Below are positions 1-22,100 of a stretch of 64,000 nucleotides of DNA, piece after piece. The stretch comes from Hexactinellida sp. DTS-2022. Taxonomy: Eukaryota > Porifera > Hexactinellida. Every line of letters starts with the position of its first letter. The stretch's first letter is position 1. The notes under the pieces are model-generated. The model ran no database searches and was not told the DNA's origin. It saw only the letters and a program-made list of their open reading frames with translations. Position numbers and translations under genes: made by a program. The stretch is taken from contig JAPNXP010000013.1 of the NCBI GenBank assembly GCA_028753945.1, positions 5,313,300 to 5,377,299 on the forward strand, given 5' to 3'.

Positions 1-2844
1 CTGGAAAGTGTCGCGCGCGCCCTCTCGCCATCGCGCCACATTGTGTCCTGTTTGCTAAATACACTCGTTAGGAGGTGTCAAGTGCCGCTAATAGGAACTT
101 ACTCTATCAAGTACAGCTGCTGCGGACCAATCACAGAGCCGGGTCTGCAAATCCTACACACCGGATATAAACCCTAGCAACAGATAGGGAGCATAGGAAT
201 GCTCTCTCCCTTAACAACAGATAGGGTGCATAGGAATGCTCTTACCTTGTCCACGCGATGGCCTCTGTGGCACTGAATCCGTAGTGCTTCATCATGTAGC
301 AGCAAATAAGCGTTCCAGTGCGACCCAATCCAGCTAGAGACACAACCACACATTAAACAGGTATATAATGTTGTGTCTTATAAGTAGACACTTGTAGGCG
401 ACACCTTAAGCTGCCACTTAGGCGACACATTGTGCCACTTCTCACCTTTGCAGTGGACTGCTATGCCACCTTTCGCCTCCTCTGCTATATTCATGAACTC
501 TCTAAACAACAACAACAACAATATAACCGTGCCACTATAGGTGTAAAGTGGCTCACATAAGAATGTGCTCGGGTGGCGTGCTTCCGTCTGTGAAAAAGAG
601 ATCGTCATGCTGGAACCCCGCCTCCACGAACCTCCTGGCTTCGTAGAACTTCCGGTTAAGCCGCACCACGTTAGTTACGGAATGCTTCCTAAAGTATGCG
701 AAGTATGTCTCCGGGGAGTGCAGCGGGTATCCTGTGGAACTATAAATAGAACTGGAACTGACCAATCGGATGCGAGCTTACCGTTGTCGATTTTGCTTTT
801 GTTGTGCGGCCCGCAGAAAGAAAGGAACTTTCCTAAAAACAGTTTCAGTTTCATAGCTTTTGCTTAGCAACCACTGCATTCATTAGGAATGCTAGCCCGC
901 CCAATTCCTATAATTATATTAGGCGCCATCTCGATAATGAAGTATCATTATCTCATGACTGACCAATCAAATCTCCGTACCAGCTAGCTACTGGTGACAC
1001 AAGTGTCGCTTATGTAACTATTTAGGCGCCATAATAACGCACCTGGGATGATCCAATTAAAGTCTCCGTTCTCCACTTTCTATAGATACAGAATGTCACC
1101 ATAGTTATGCAAGCTCTATAGCAAATATATACCTCGTAATACTCGTACTCCCGCACGTCAAATGTGTCGAAGTTAAGGAAACCAAGCTTCTTAGCCTAGA
1201 TACAGATAGTTATATGTTGTTGTTGTTGTTGTTATTATTGTTGTTGTTTACCTTTTGTATAGCTTGCAAACAAGGCAGGAGAGTTAGGTTGAACATACAG
1301 GGTCCATAGGACGCGTCTCTATAAATACCCACAAAGTAAACACAGACATTAACTTGGTTTCAGTTCCAGTTCCAGTACCTGAATGGTTGTAACGGGAGTC
1401 CGTAGAACGGCTGGAATGCCAGTTCCGCTGAGTACCCGCACTGCAGTATCTATATTCACATTCCAATTACACATGTGGTTGCTACGGTAGATAGGCCACT
1501 CACCAAATAAGAACCAATCAGAAACGCGGAATTCGCCCGCCTCCGATTGTCCAGAGACGTGTAATGCACCAACTTCATTCTGGCCAGGGCCGGGCTCTAA
1601 ACAGACATTCCATTCGTTACCAACCGTTGCTAACGCATGTAAGGTATATTGGCGCGTGTAATTACAACCTAGTTACCCGAATACTCACTTGGAATTTCTT
1701 GTTTAGCTTATTGCAGTACTTGTATAACATAGCAAGGTTAAAGGGTCCGAAATCTGCGTAGAACCTACAGAAACAGGGATAGTTCCAATTGGAACTAACA
1801 TATGAGGATAGTTCCAATTGGAACTAGGACTTACGGCTCGTAGTGCAGCTCATCGTCAATAGAGAAGTAGTGATATCTGTTGTTGTTGTTATTGTTGTTG
1901 CTAGGTTTCGTTCGTAGGCTTGCAAAATATAGGCGATCTATAAATAGAACAGAATCAACTAATGAGCGTTTCTAACGTATATGGAACTAACTTGTGTTTA
2001 GTGTCAGTTCTAAAATAGGTAGGATTATAGGCGCCATAACCTATTGCGTAATTTAGAACTAAGGTTTCGCGCGCAAAAGTGTAATTAGGAAATATGAGAG
2101 AATTATTCGCGGTACTGTAATTCCATTTAACCAATCAGTTGTTAGGTTTATCAACCGCTAATACGCACCGACTAATTAATTTGAACTAACACGACTTTTG
2201 GTCTAAAACAAATGTAAATTCAGATTGCAATATTTAGCAGGTAGTTATGTGGCGCGTAATCTTAAGAACAAAGCGATTTATTGGTTGCTTATCAAAGATG
2301 TTCTATGGCAATGTTATTAAATTAACTTAAACAATATATCCTATCAAAAGAGCTGTGTTTGATTTAGTTCCAGTTCTGATTAGTAGGCAGTATTAGCTAA
2401 GCCCGCCCAGTGAGTGAACCTCCCAGCACAGGTTCAGTAATACGACACTAAGCACTGATTGCGTAGCACACTAATAGGAACTAACTTCTCGAGTTAGTTC
2501 TAACTTCCTATAGCAGACTGTAACGATCTCGAATCGGATTTATTATATTTTATAGAATTTGCTTTGTATCAAATGTCGCGTTATCTGTCACAGGTGTTAT
2601 AATATGGAACTAACATTTCTAATAGCAATAATAGTATCATATGTGTTGTTGTTTATATTTCTACTCTTGTTTACAAATGAAAGTTGTTAAAATATTGGTT
2701 ATAAAATGAATTCAGAATTCCACGCTATTTCTAATTTGATTGATTGAATAAAGCCATGATAAAGCCTATAAAATCCATTAGATAAGCACCTGCTATTCAT
2801 TTGAACAAAGACCTACCTTTGATAATCTCTTTATAATCTTCCAT
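1..2844 (-). CDS. CDC14: CDC14-family dual-specificity phosphatase, 3' end outside window
   Basis: Dual-specificity phosphatase that reverses CDK phosphorylation in mitotic exit and at centrosomes (family knowledge). Exons on the minus strand: 2844-2817, 1937-1835, 1764-1689, 1596-1504, 1449-1379, 1318-1252, 1195-1133, 1079-1043, 832-782, 731-557, 501-446, 333-246, 153-103, 54-1; every junction keeps phase and about 337 residues are visible. The N-terminal A domain reads [12 protein letters not shown] and [10 protein letters not shown]; the catalytic B domain has [10 protein letters not shown] and the P-loop [11 protein letters not shown] near residue 272, split by the intron 334-445, followed by [12 protein letters not shown]. 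Exon 2 carries a run of seven Asn encoded by an AAC/AAT microsatellite, unusual for the family. Divergent from MTAP with about 200 bp between starts. The non-catalytic C-terminal tail lies beyond base 1. Confidence 0.95.
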
Positions 2845-3045
2845 TGTGTCGAAGTGGTCGATAAGTGGCACAGAATCACATAACTGGTCTGTTGCTCAAA
2901 GTATTTATAGAAAGTCTAACAATTATTGTACCACGGATAAGACATTACATTATACTACATCGGTTGCTACGTACCTTAGTCCCAATTTAATTAATGTGTC
3001 CCTTATCGGAATTCCTATACCCCTACTGGTTGTCAGGATAGCTAG
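2845..3045. promoter_or_regulatory. Divergent intergenic interval between CDC14 and MTAP starts
   Basis: This 201-bp interval separates two start codons on opposite strands, so it must hold the 5' flanks of both genes. It is AT-rich and includes TATTTATAG-like sequence near 2900. MTAP's ATG directly follows CTAG at 3042-3045. No defined promoter element can be assigned from sequence alone. Confidence 0.4.
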
Positions 3046-4030
3046 ATGGCAGCTGAAGTGGCGCTTAAAGTTGGCATAATCGGTGGCACAGGTTTTGACG
3101 ACCCCGAAATAATAACCAACAGGCAGGAGCTGACAATAGACACCCCATTTGGAGCCACTTCCGCTCCACTTATAAGTGGCGAGATAAGTGGAGTGCCCTG
3201 TGTGCTCTTGTTGCGCCACGGAAAGAAACACGAAATATTTCCAACGAATGTGCCGTTCCGCGCGAATATTCACGCGCTTAGAAGTGTCGGTTGCAGCCAC
3301 CTCCTCGCGACAACCGCGTGTGGCTCCCTCAGAGAGGAAATCGTACCCGGAGAGGTGTTAGTGGTCCCCGACCAGTTCATAGACCGAACCACAAAGCGAC
3401 ACAACACGTTCTACGATGGGACACACACTGACACCTACAAAGGTTAGTTTCTATTCATTCACAATCAGCCAATAGAATACCGGCTTATAAGGTAGTTTAT
3501 ATTCATTCACAATCAGCCAATAGAATACCGGCTTATAAGGTAGTTTATATTCATTCACAATTCAGCCAATATAATGCCGGATATTTATAGGTGTGTGCCA
3601 TGTACCAATGGGGGACCCTTTCTGTCCCCACTTGCGACACATTCTCTCCGAGGCGTGCCACCAGCTGGGACACAAACACCTCAAGAGTGGCACGGTGGTC
3701 ACCATAGAAGGACCGCGGTTCTCAACGAAAGCAGAATCGATTCTTTTCAGAAACTGGAACTGTGACGTCATCAACATGACTACGGTGCCCGAGGTAGCCC
3801 TGGCAACCGAACTGGGCATTAGCTATGCTGCGCTCGCGCTGCCCACTGACTACGACAGCTGGCGGGAGGGCACGGACCACGTGACGGTGGAAATGGTGAT
3901 AAAAGTTCTGAAAATAAACGGACTGAAAGCCAAGGAGGTCATAGTGCGGGCAATAGAGAATCTGAAGGGATCTGATTGGCTGACAGCTGTAGAGAATAGC
4001 AGACGCAAAGCCGTGAGCTCTGTTATGTGA
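3046..4030 (+). CDS. MTAP: S-methyl-5'-thioadenosine phosphorylase
   Basis: Cytosolic enzyme that splits methylthioadenosine into adenine and methylthioribose-1-phosphate in methionine salvage. Two exons, 3046-3442 and 3591-4030, join in phase to 278 aa; human MTAP is 283. Visible family signatures: [10 protein letters not shown] at the N-terminus, [63 protein letters not shown] and the purine-site sequence ATDYD-like PTDYDSW. The intron 3443-3590 contains a 48-bp unit repeated about three times; each copy restates the donor end of the intron. The ATG lies directly after CTAG, one of the near-start AG sites common in this window. Its codons include the recurrent local word CTGATTGG (SDWL). 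Confidence 0.97.
3443..3580 (+). repeat. 48-bp tandem repeat inside the MTAP intron, copying the 5' splice region
   Basis: A unit of about 48 bp (beginning TAGTTTATATTCATTCACAA) is present about three times; the third copy is partial. The real donor junction AAAG|GTTAGTTT is echoed as TAAGGTAGTTT at the start of copies two and three, so the array duplicates a donor-like sequence. Confidence 0.8.
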
Positions 4031-4147
4031 TTCTATAAATAGAACTGAAACTAACTGGATTTCGTATTTTCGTATTATTCTAGGAACATAGGGGGCAAAA
4101 TTTCTAGATATTTAAAAAAACATTTAATGCGTTCTATAATTAGCTAA

Positions 4148-4474
4148 ATGTCACTTATATTTCGGCCAATCAGATTACTGCCGCGTGTGTCTGCGACTGT
4201 GTCTTGGCAGCGGACACTTTCTGTGGGGAACAAGGACCCCCCGGCGGGGTCAATAAGGAGCGGAGGGGGCAAGTTCGGGGAGATCGAGGCGGCAGAGGAA
4301 AACGTGTTTTTCAAGAAACTGGAAAGGGAGCAACTCCGGAAACTGAAAGAAATGAAGGAAGAGACCGCGGGACATGTCCAGGGGGAGATTTCGGATTTGG
4401 AAGAAAGGGTAAGCGCCCTCAAAAAGAAACTCAAGGAACAGAAAAAAGAAATAAACAATATGGACAAGAAATAG
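4148..4474 (+). CDS. ATP5IF1: Mitochondrial ATP synthase inhibitor IF1
   Basis: Small mitochondrial protein that blocks reverse (hydrolytic) F1-ATPase rotation at low matrix pH. Single exon, 108 aa, close to the human 106. An N-terminal basic stretch without acidic residues (RPIRLLPRVSATVSWQR) looks like a mitochondrial transit peptide. The inhibitory core is clear: GSIRSGGGKFGEIEAAEE followed by FFKKLEREQLRKLK, and then a C-terminal Lys/Glu coiled coil for dimerisation. TAG at 4141-4143 precedes the ATG by four bases. It lies downstream of MTAP on the same strand (117-bp gap) and converges with CUL1. Confidence 0.93.
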   Translation: MSLIFRPIRLLPRVSATVSWQRTLSVGNKDPPAGSIRSGGGKFGEIEAAEENVFFKKLEREQLRKLKEMKEETAGHVQGEISDLEERVSALKKKLKEQKKEINNMDKK

Positions 4475-5537
4475 ACAATTTGAAAAAGAAAACAAGTTGA
4501 ATTATCTGCTAAATATAGTATATTCGTTATCCATAGTCCGTGTGTGTTAATCGAAATTGCTAGCTAATTATATCTCCATGGTAATAGATATTATATATGG
4601 AATGTGGTTAAATAAGCGCGCGTAAGCTTATTTATTTGAAGTCGAGTGTATTTGTAACTTGTCCCAAATAGAAATTCTATACGAATTCCAATAACCCTAT
4701 CTCGTCGCTATCAAGCAGATTAACCACGCATGCAGCCACAAATAAGCATATTTGAAGCAGCCTCGGTTGCTAGGCTATTCATTAGTCCTATATAGACAAT
4801 TACTATCTGGAATTCATTGAAATAATACATTCTTTTGTTGCTATACTCAAGGTAGGTTAACTCGAAATTGATTGGTCAATTTCTCATTTGATACTTTCAT
4901 TTTAAGTTGTACTATAATGTGTCGCTTTATGTGACCACTTACAATTGAATAAAAACCAATTAAATATAAGTGGCAGTTAAAATTTGTCTCAAATTTATAA
5001 AATATTTTTTATTCAGAAACTTTATTTCACACCTAGCTGTTACGGTATTTATTTTCAAACATACTCAACCAATCAATTGCGTGGGATTTGATTCTAAAAT
5101 AATACAGGTTATAATACAACTTTTTATTTACATTTGATTGGCTGAAATAATGTATTATTACACATAACGTGGGACAGATTAATAATATTTTCACACTTCA
5201 TATCTTCCTAGCAACCAGAGGTATGCCGTATAAATGCAATCTATATATTTCCATTCATTAAACTGAATCTAATTGGTTCAGAGCGATAGAAGGGCCACAC
5301 AAACAGCTGGCTTTGTACCACAATTGTTTCATTTTTAATTTTCTAAGAAAAATGGTAATCAGCTGATCGTATATATTGGATCGATTCCCAACAGCCAATA
5401 GGATTCCAGTATCAGACACAGATTGAACCAATTTATGTCCCATCATCGCATGACTCCCAATATATTTAATTTATTATTCAAAACAAACAATCCAGTCACT
5501 CTAGAATACATAATCACATATGTGGACCACGGACGCA
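4475..5537. other. AT-rich intergenic spacer between convergent IF1 and CUL1 ends
   Basis: About 1.06 kb with no ORF resembling a gene and no strong repeat. It should contain the 3' ends of both genes, but no single poly(A) site can be chosen. Confidence 0.6.
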
Positions 5538-15291
<9,754 letters not shown>

Positions 15292-15364
15292 AAGTCGCTA
15301 CTTATCCATGGTACATAGCAAACATAATATGTCAACCAATGAAATAGTAGCTTAGCTATTGTTA

Positions 15365-15486
15365 GATTGAATTTCATTGGTTGGAAGTAATTGTGACACC
15401 AAATTGTGTAATTGTTCTATTAAAAGGTTGAATTTCATTGGTTGCAAGTAATTGTGACACCAAATTGTGTAATTGTTCTATTAAAA
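15365..15486. repeat. 61-bp tandem duplication
   Basis: Two nearly identical 61-bp copies, each with TTGAATTTCATTGGTTG and GTGACACCAAATTGTG, upstream of CUL1. Confidence 0.85.
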
Positions 15487-16410
15487 GGTTGCATAACAAG
15501 CAAAGTAAGTGGCATAATGTGTCAGCCTTAGCCATTGTACTTTTACAAAATTAGAAAATATGAATAAGTGTAGAAATGACATAATTGTGTCGACTGCCAC
15601 TTTTTAGTTTTTACCTGATTTGCCGACACTTTTGTGCCATAAGCGTTACTTAATCGAAGAGCAACAAATACTATTTCTGACTAGTTCTGAGGTGACAAAA
15701 TATTTATAAATACAATGTGTCATATTGTTGATTGCAGCTGTAAACTAGTCTGACAACCGATTGGACAGATGTTATGCTACTATCTTATGAATTCAGATTA
15801 ATTATTTATTTTTATAATTAACATAAACTGTTGTCGCGTAAAACAACATTCACGCCCGGAACAAATTGTGGCACAGGTGGCAGAAAGTGGCACACTGTGT
15901 TATTGTTGAAGCTAAAATTGTTATTAGAAGCTCCATTTTCCAACAGATGCAACAATAACAACCAATCAAATAGCATAACCCGCTTATTGCATTGTGTCCT
16001 TGTATGGTCCCATGTCACTTCATACAGACGACATAAAAATGTGTCCTATTTAAAGAATGTTTGAATCAGTAAGTCATTGGGGTTATGTCAGTCCGTTTAA
16101 GTTGAGGTGTCATGTGGCACAGTTATTGAGGACACAATTACAATGTGTCGCTACTTAAAAGGAGTTCATTTTATTCAAATTTATTCTGACTAAATATAGG
16201 TTATGACCACATGTGTGCAGCTGAATTAGAAATAATAATCTGATTATAGTTTCAGTTCAAAGAGAATTCACAGAGCTCACTGTGCCTAAACCCGCCAGTT
16301 TAAAGTGGTTTGCACTTGTGTCCGTAATTTGTTTGTAGAAGTACAAGGCGACAGTTGCAATTACACTAATATCTTAGCTTAGCTCCCAATTATAGCAATT
16401 AGAAATTAGG

Positions 16411-16516
16411 TACAGTCGACTCCGCTTAATGGAGTCACCTCGGGACCAGGTTACTTTCACCCGATTAAGCGGAGACATCTATTAACCGGTGGCTCTATTA
16501 AGCGGAGTATACTGTA
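16411..16516. mobile_element. MITE with TACAGTCGACTCCGCTTAAT terminus
   Basis: 106 bp, left end TACAGTCGACTCCGCTTAAT, right end ATTAAGCGGAGTATACTGTA. Same family as 7028-7161. Confidence 0.75.
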
Positions 16517-18187
16517 TTTATCTAATCGGAACTATCTCTGGAAATAAGAATTAATTTGTCACTCTGATGTGTCGATAGAAATGACACTGTCTTGACACTA
16601 AAACTGCGCACATTTATAAACTTAATCCTTGGTTCCTCTTTAACATTTTCACATCCTTTCAGAGCTAATTAGCTAGCAAACGGGCGACCAATCAGATCCG
16701 AGAGAGATGGCACGAAGATTGCTTTCAGTGAGAATTCATTTTAATTGAAATCATAATCTGTACTGATGCGCGTAGAGTAATTAGTTCTTAATTAATGGAA
16801 TTATAAGTATTGAGTTACATCCAGAACACCTGTGTCCCTCTATATCGATAGAATTAAAGATATAACTAAATAAATATATAGAAATAAATGTGTTATTTTC
16901 CAATTACAACTAACAAATTGAGGACAAAACAAATAAACAAATTCCGCTTTACCACTTACCCCAATATCCTGGGATAAGCTCTATTTCTCGGTTCAAATTA
17001 GAATACTTCCTAAGTTCCTTACTTCCAATTGAACTCAAATCAAAATGAACAATTAGAACAATAGACTAAGCAGAGCGCCAAATAAGAGCTCATATAATTT
17101 GATTGGTTAATTGAAATGTAAAAGGCGAGCAGCTGATTGGCTAATTAAGCAATGAAAGTCCTGAATAGCAAGCGTGTGTCACGATTCAATAGTGGGTTGG
17201 GGTCTGTGGCTGAGTGACACAACGAAAGTCAGTTTGCGAAACTAATTTCTAACAAGCCAAGCATCTGGCGCCTACGCGGATAGCAACTGATTTCTATTCA
17301 GGAATGTGGAGAGAATAGCAGCACTGACCCAGCTCTTAAATTGATTGGGTAGAATACTGAATATTGATTGGTCGCTTCTCCGAGAGCCAGCTGCCCTCAT
17401 GGCTGGTTGTCTGGAGTTACGGTAGCGCATTGGTTCCAGTGTTAGTTCCATATTGGTATACTACAGTGACACATCGGATGAGGGGACACCAGTGGGGGAA
17501 TTGTGATTAGCTGTCCCTCTCTCATTAATCACATTCCCACGAACACGCAAACAGAATTATTGCATTGACAACAGTATTGAGCTGTTATACGAACGCAACC
17601 AAGTCGAAGATTACGATATATTATTTTGTGCTTGGTAACGAGTTAGGTCAATAGGAATGCAAATCGTTTCCTCTGTAAACAGATTTGGTTATGTTTCGCA
17701 GTTAGATCCACTATTGTGCCACTTGTGTCCTCTCCACAAAGCGTGTAACAAATGCAATTAGCTTATACGTCAGTTCCAGTTTGAATCGGATCTATAGCGA
17801 AATAGGAAACAGAATGAATGTCAACAAGATCGATAATAGTTAGTGGCATATGATTTGTAAGATCTTACACCACTTACAAGGCGCGTATGCCACTTATGCT
17901 AGGACACATTTAGCGACACACGGACACACATTCTGGAACTAATTATAGAGTGGGTATCAGGCTCTTAACACATTCTTAATAAGATATCGTGTTGCTAGGC
18001 TGGGGAGGTATCAAATTCATGTGTACTCCCACAGTGAGAATGCTGCATTCCTATGGACAGATGCGTTGTGTAGGAAGAGAGCAGTAATTAAACTGAGATT
18101 AGAAAGGGTTCGAATTAACCTGGTGGCAGAACCACCCCTTAAATGTGTCGCCTGACTTTCTTATAGCGATAAGTAAACAACAACAAC

Positions 18188-18348
18188 TACAGTATAACCT
18201 CGTTAGTAGGAACACCAGGGGACCGCCAAAATGTGTTCGCCTTATCCGGAATTCGTATTAACCAATATCATTTGTATTGAAAATGCTTTGAAGGGCCTGA
18301 AATAGTGTTGGTTTTAATCGGATTTCGAACTAACGAAGTTCTACTGTA
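18188..18348. mobile_element. Complete pogo-like MITE, 161 bp
   Basis: Left end TACAGTATAACCTCGTTAGT, right end AACGAAGTTCTACTGTA. Contains CTTATCCGGAATTCGTATTA, the internal block shared by related copies. No transposase ORF. Confidence 0.75.
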
Positions 18349-18814
18349 TACTAATACAGATTCTTAAAATCAGGAAATAAGAAGCTCTGTGTAGTTACGA
18401 GAAGTACCAAATGGAATGCCATCAGTTTATCTGTCCCACAATAGGGGTTCCCGACAGCAAATAGAAGCCACATGGCACTTGTCGCACGGACACAAATCAG
18501 TAATTTGTAGAAACCAGAGAATAAGATTTGTCGCTAAGTTGGTTAATATTTGCTATCGTAACTAAGCTAATCATAGTTCCATAAACAAACAAACACAGTC
18601 GGGACACAATCCTTATTTGGGACCAAAAGTATAGCTGAGAATCCGCAAAGTGACATCGACATAAAAAAGTGGCACACATTGTGGCATCCTCAATTGTTGC
18701 ACGTTGTAATGGTAACAGAGTACAAAGTAATGCAAAGTAAAGTTAGTGTTTAAATTGTGTTCTTTTCTGGCTTTTGTCAAAGTTCCTGTTTGAAGATCAA
18801 GGTAGAAAAGTGGC

Positions 18815-18955
18815 AGCTTATAAGGTATAATGGCACAGTAAATGGTATAGCGGCAGATTATATGGTAAAGTGGCACAGTATATGGTAAAGTGGCACAGTA
18901 GATAGGAAAGTGGCACAGTAGATAGGAAAGTGGCACGGTATATGGCCGACACATT
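18815..18955. repeat. 20-bp tandem array of AAGTGGCACAGTATATGGTA-type units
   Basis: About seven imperfect copies of a GTGGCAC-containing unit. Read on the minus strand it gives a repetitive peptide that I do not consider coding. Confidence 0.8.
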
Positions 18956-19198
18956 TGATAGTTGAGGAGTAATAAGGCTGTTAATGAGGAATCCCTTTTG
19001 GACAATTCTGCTACAGAAGTAATATTAGTTCCAATAATTATAGGAACCAATTAAGTGGCAGACTTGCGGGGTGTCGCTTTGAGAATAAAAATAATTTCTA
19101 ACAAATTTATTGAAATTTAAGTGATAATAATAAATTAAAATAAACACAAACAGATCAGATAAATCAGATAAAATTGTTGTTGTTGTTGTTGTTGTTGT

Positions 19199-22100
19199 TT
19201 ACTGGTTACAGTTATGGCACTTCTGGACCCCTCGAGGCTTGGCTAGTTTGGCGGTGGCACAGGTGGCAGCTGCCACTTTGCGCCCATTTCTGAGACACCT
19301 GACGGGTCTCCTGCGACGACAGTTCTTCTCGCAGCTCCGCCAGGGCCTCGCTTCCCATTCCAAGCATTCCTTTTGACACTCCCGTTGCCGGGGAGCTGGC
19401 CGGAGGGCGGGGTCGCAATCGGAGGGGTCCACTTTCACACCTCCGAGGTGACACTCCGGCACAAGCCGCTGGGCGCCGGGGGACAGACAGTTCCGGACGG
19501 GACACCCGCTCCAGGAGTCCGACCAGACGCCTACGTAGGTGTCAAGTGGCACAGGTGGCAGGGTGGCGCAGGGCTGTCGACAGGGGAGGGAGGAGAGGGG
19601 GCGGGTCCCGGGGACACATTTGGACTCGGGCGCCAGTTGGAAGGAGAGGTCTGTCCGCGCGAAGCAGAGCGTGTGTCGCGTTTTGTGTCCGCTGCCACAA
19701 GTGGCGGAGCAGGGTCCCCAGCCCGAGGAGGACCAGAGGTACGTGGGACAGGGGGGCAGGGGGGCGCAGGGACGCGAGGTGTTAGGTGGCCGGGTGTCCG
19801 CCTGGCAGAGGAGGTGGCTCACGGGGTAGTTGCTGCTGTCGACACACTGCGCGACACATTCCTTGACACCTGTGCCACAAGTGGCGTTGCAGGGGTGGCA
19901 GAGGGAGGCTGGCGCCCAGCGGAAGGCCACTTCTGAGGCGAGGCTGGCCGCGGGCTCAAGTGGCAGGGTGTACGAGTAGGAGAGCGCCACCTGGGAGGGG
20001 CCGCCTAACACCTTGAGCTGCAGCGAGGCCGACACGGGCCCGGGGGTCGAGAATGTGTCGGAGCCGTTTGCCAAAGTGGCAGCGCTCCACTTGACACCAT
20101 TAATGCTGAGGTTCCGATTGGGCCGGATGAGGACCGACTTGCCCGCCTGAGAGAGCACGAGGTGCAGGGAGCTGAGAGGTGTCAAGTGGGTGAGGGTCAC
20201 TTCCCGGGCCCCCGGGGGGATGGAGAGGAGCCGGTGCAGACTGAGACTGGGGAGGTACTCTCGGAGGGTCCCCGACACAATGTGGCATCCCGAGCCATCT
20301 CCGCCACACGCGCCACACGCGTCAGGTGTCGCGGCGCCCCCCAGCTCTCCGCGACAGTCCACGCGGACACATTTCCCGAGCAGACACAGGCCCGTGTGTC
20401 CGTGGCACTCGGTCCCGTCGGCGACAGGGGGCAGCGAGACCACGCCCCCTGTCTCCTCGCGCTGGCAGAAGAGCCCGCAGGGGGCCGAGACCCGGTACCG
20501 GTCCGAGAGGGCGCGCCAGGTGCCCGCGTAGCTCCACATTACGGTTCGGCACTGCCGGTCGCGTCTCGAGGGGAGGGCGGGGGGGCACTCTGCCACTTGA
20601 CACGTGGCGTACTGGCGCCGGTCCCCTAAGCAGACCGCGCCGCCGCGGGAGGGCGCGGGGGCGGCGCAGGCCCGGTCCCGGTGTCGCAGGCTGAGGCCGC
20701 ACGAGTGGGCGCAGTGGGACCACTCCTGCCACCCCGCCCAATTCCCGTCGATAGGCACATCCCGGTTCTCCTTCCGGACGCAGACGCCGCTGGAGCATGC
20801 GCCCTGCGTGCGGCTATTTATAGAACAGCCGGTCCCGTCGAGCATGGGCATGGGGAGGGAGAGCCACCGGTTAGTGGCGCGCGTCTGGTGGCACGCGAGG
20901 GCGCCACAGGTGGACCGGGATAATTCCGCGCGGGAATCCGGTCCCAGAGCGGTCCGGCACTGCTCGTCAGCTGAGAGCGGGAGACTCGAGAGCGCGATCT
21001 GATTGGTCGGCTTGTTGAGGAGACAGGCGTCGCCGCCTCGCGACAGGAAGTCCGCAATGGAATGTCTGGAACATTCCGACCAGGTGAAGTGGTTGGTGGC
21101 AGAGGTGAACATCTGCGTCATGATGTAGGAGGTGTCGGAAGTGGCGTAACCGACACATTTCCCGGAATTCTCGTCGTGGTAGGATCCGAGCAGGTGTCCC
21201 ATTTCGTGCGTGACGGTGGTGCCCGCAAGCATGAGTCCGGTGTCCCTGACAACGAGACAGGAATGCTGTCCGTGGCAGAGCCCCGCGCGGTTGGCGAGCC
21301 CGACCACGGAGCAGGGCGCGGAGGGGGGGCACAGGGACCGACGTGTTAAGAGGAGCGCCACGTCGTGAGTGGCGGGGTGGGACCCGTTCTCGCGGTGCTG
21401 CCACGCGCAGAAGGTGGAGAGGGAGAGGTCGGGGGTGTCGCGGTGCCACTGGAAGGTGTCGGGGCCCGGGGAGGTGGTCACGAGGCGCGACACAACCAGT
21501 GAGATGGCCTGGCCAATGGACGGCTGCGCCAGGAGCCCCGCGACGATGTTCATAATTGTGAGCGCGTAGCTCTCAGTGGCGGGGCCGTGATGTGACGTCA
21601 TGCTCCCGTCTAGGGCCACTAACACCTCCAGGTAGTACCGGCGGTTCCGAAGGGCGTACGAGCGGACCGAGCGCAGTCTGGAGCGTGCCACCTCGCCAAG
21701 GGACCCTCCGGTGTCCCGCAACACCTCGGAATGTGTCGCCGGGTCTGCCACTTGTGAGTATACGAAATGCGTGTGGGAATGAGGTGGGGAGAGTGGCTCG
21801 ATGAAGTGGTCCGTGCGGTTGAAGGAGAACATCCCTCTCAGCTGGCCATGGCAGGTCGACACAAACGCGCGTGTGTCGCTGCAACCGACACATTCCACGA
21901 GGCCGCTATAGTGGCAGGGGGCGGCGACACCCGACTGGGACACAATGTGTCCGTCTGCGTGGAGATGTTGGAGAGCGTAATTCGCGTGCAGCAGGTCCGG
22001 ATTCGGAACCAAGTTGAGGGTCACATTTTGCCCGTGGACCCTGAGGGCTATTTTGATCCCATGGGGGGTCCCATCGGCGAGGGATCTGATTGGTCGGTTC

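Larger units (their letters stand above)
15292..19198. other. Gene-free intergenic region of 3.9 kb
   Basis: No ORF with recognisable homology lies between the CUL1 start and the ADAMTS 3' end. It holds a 61-bp tandem duplication, two complete MITEs and a 20-bp tandem array. It must contain the CUL1 5' flank and, near 19100, AATAAA-like signals (TTTATT on the plus strand) for the protease gene. Many copies of the local words GTGGCAC and TGTGTCGC are present. Confidence 0.6.

Noticed and set aside
4204-4500. Alternative frame ORF over IF1
   Set aside because: The overlapping frame contains the full IF1 inhibitory motif.
18613-19050. 145-codon minus-strand ORF with repeated Tyr/Cys segments
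   Set aside because: It is the translation of a 20-bp tandem repeat.
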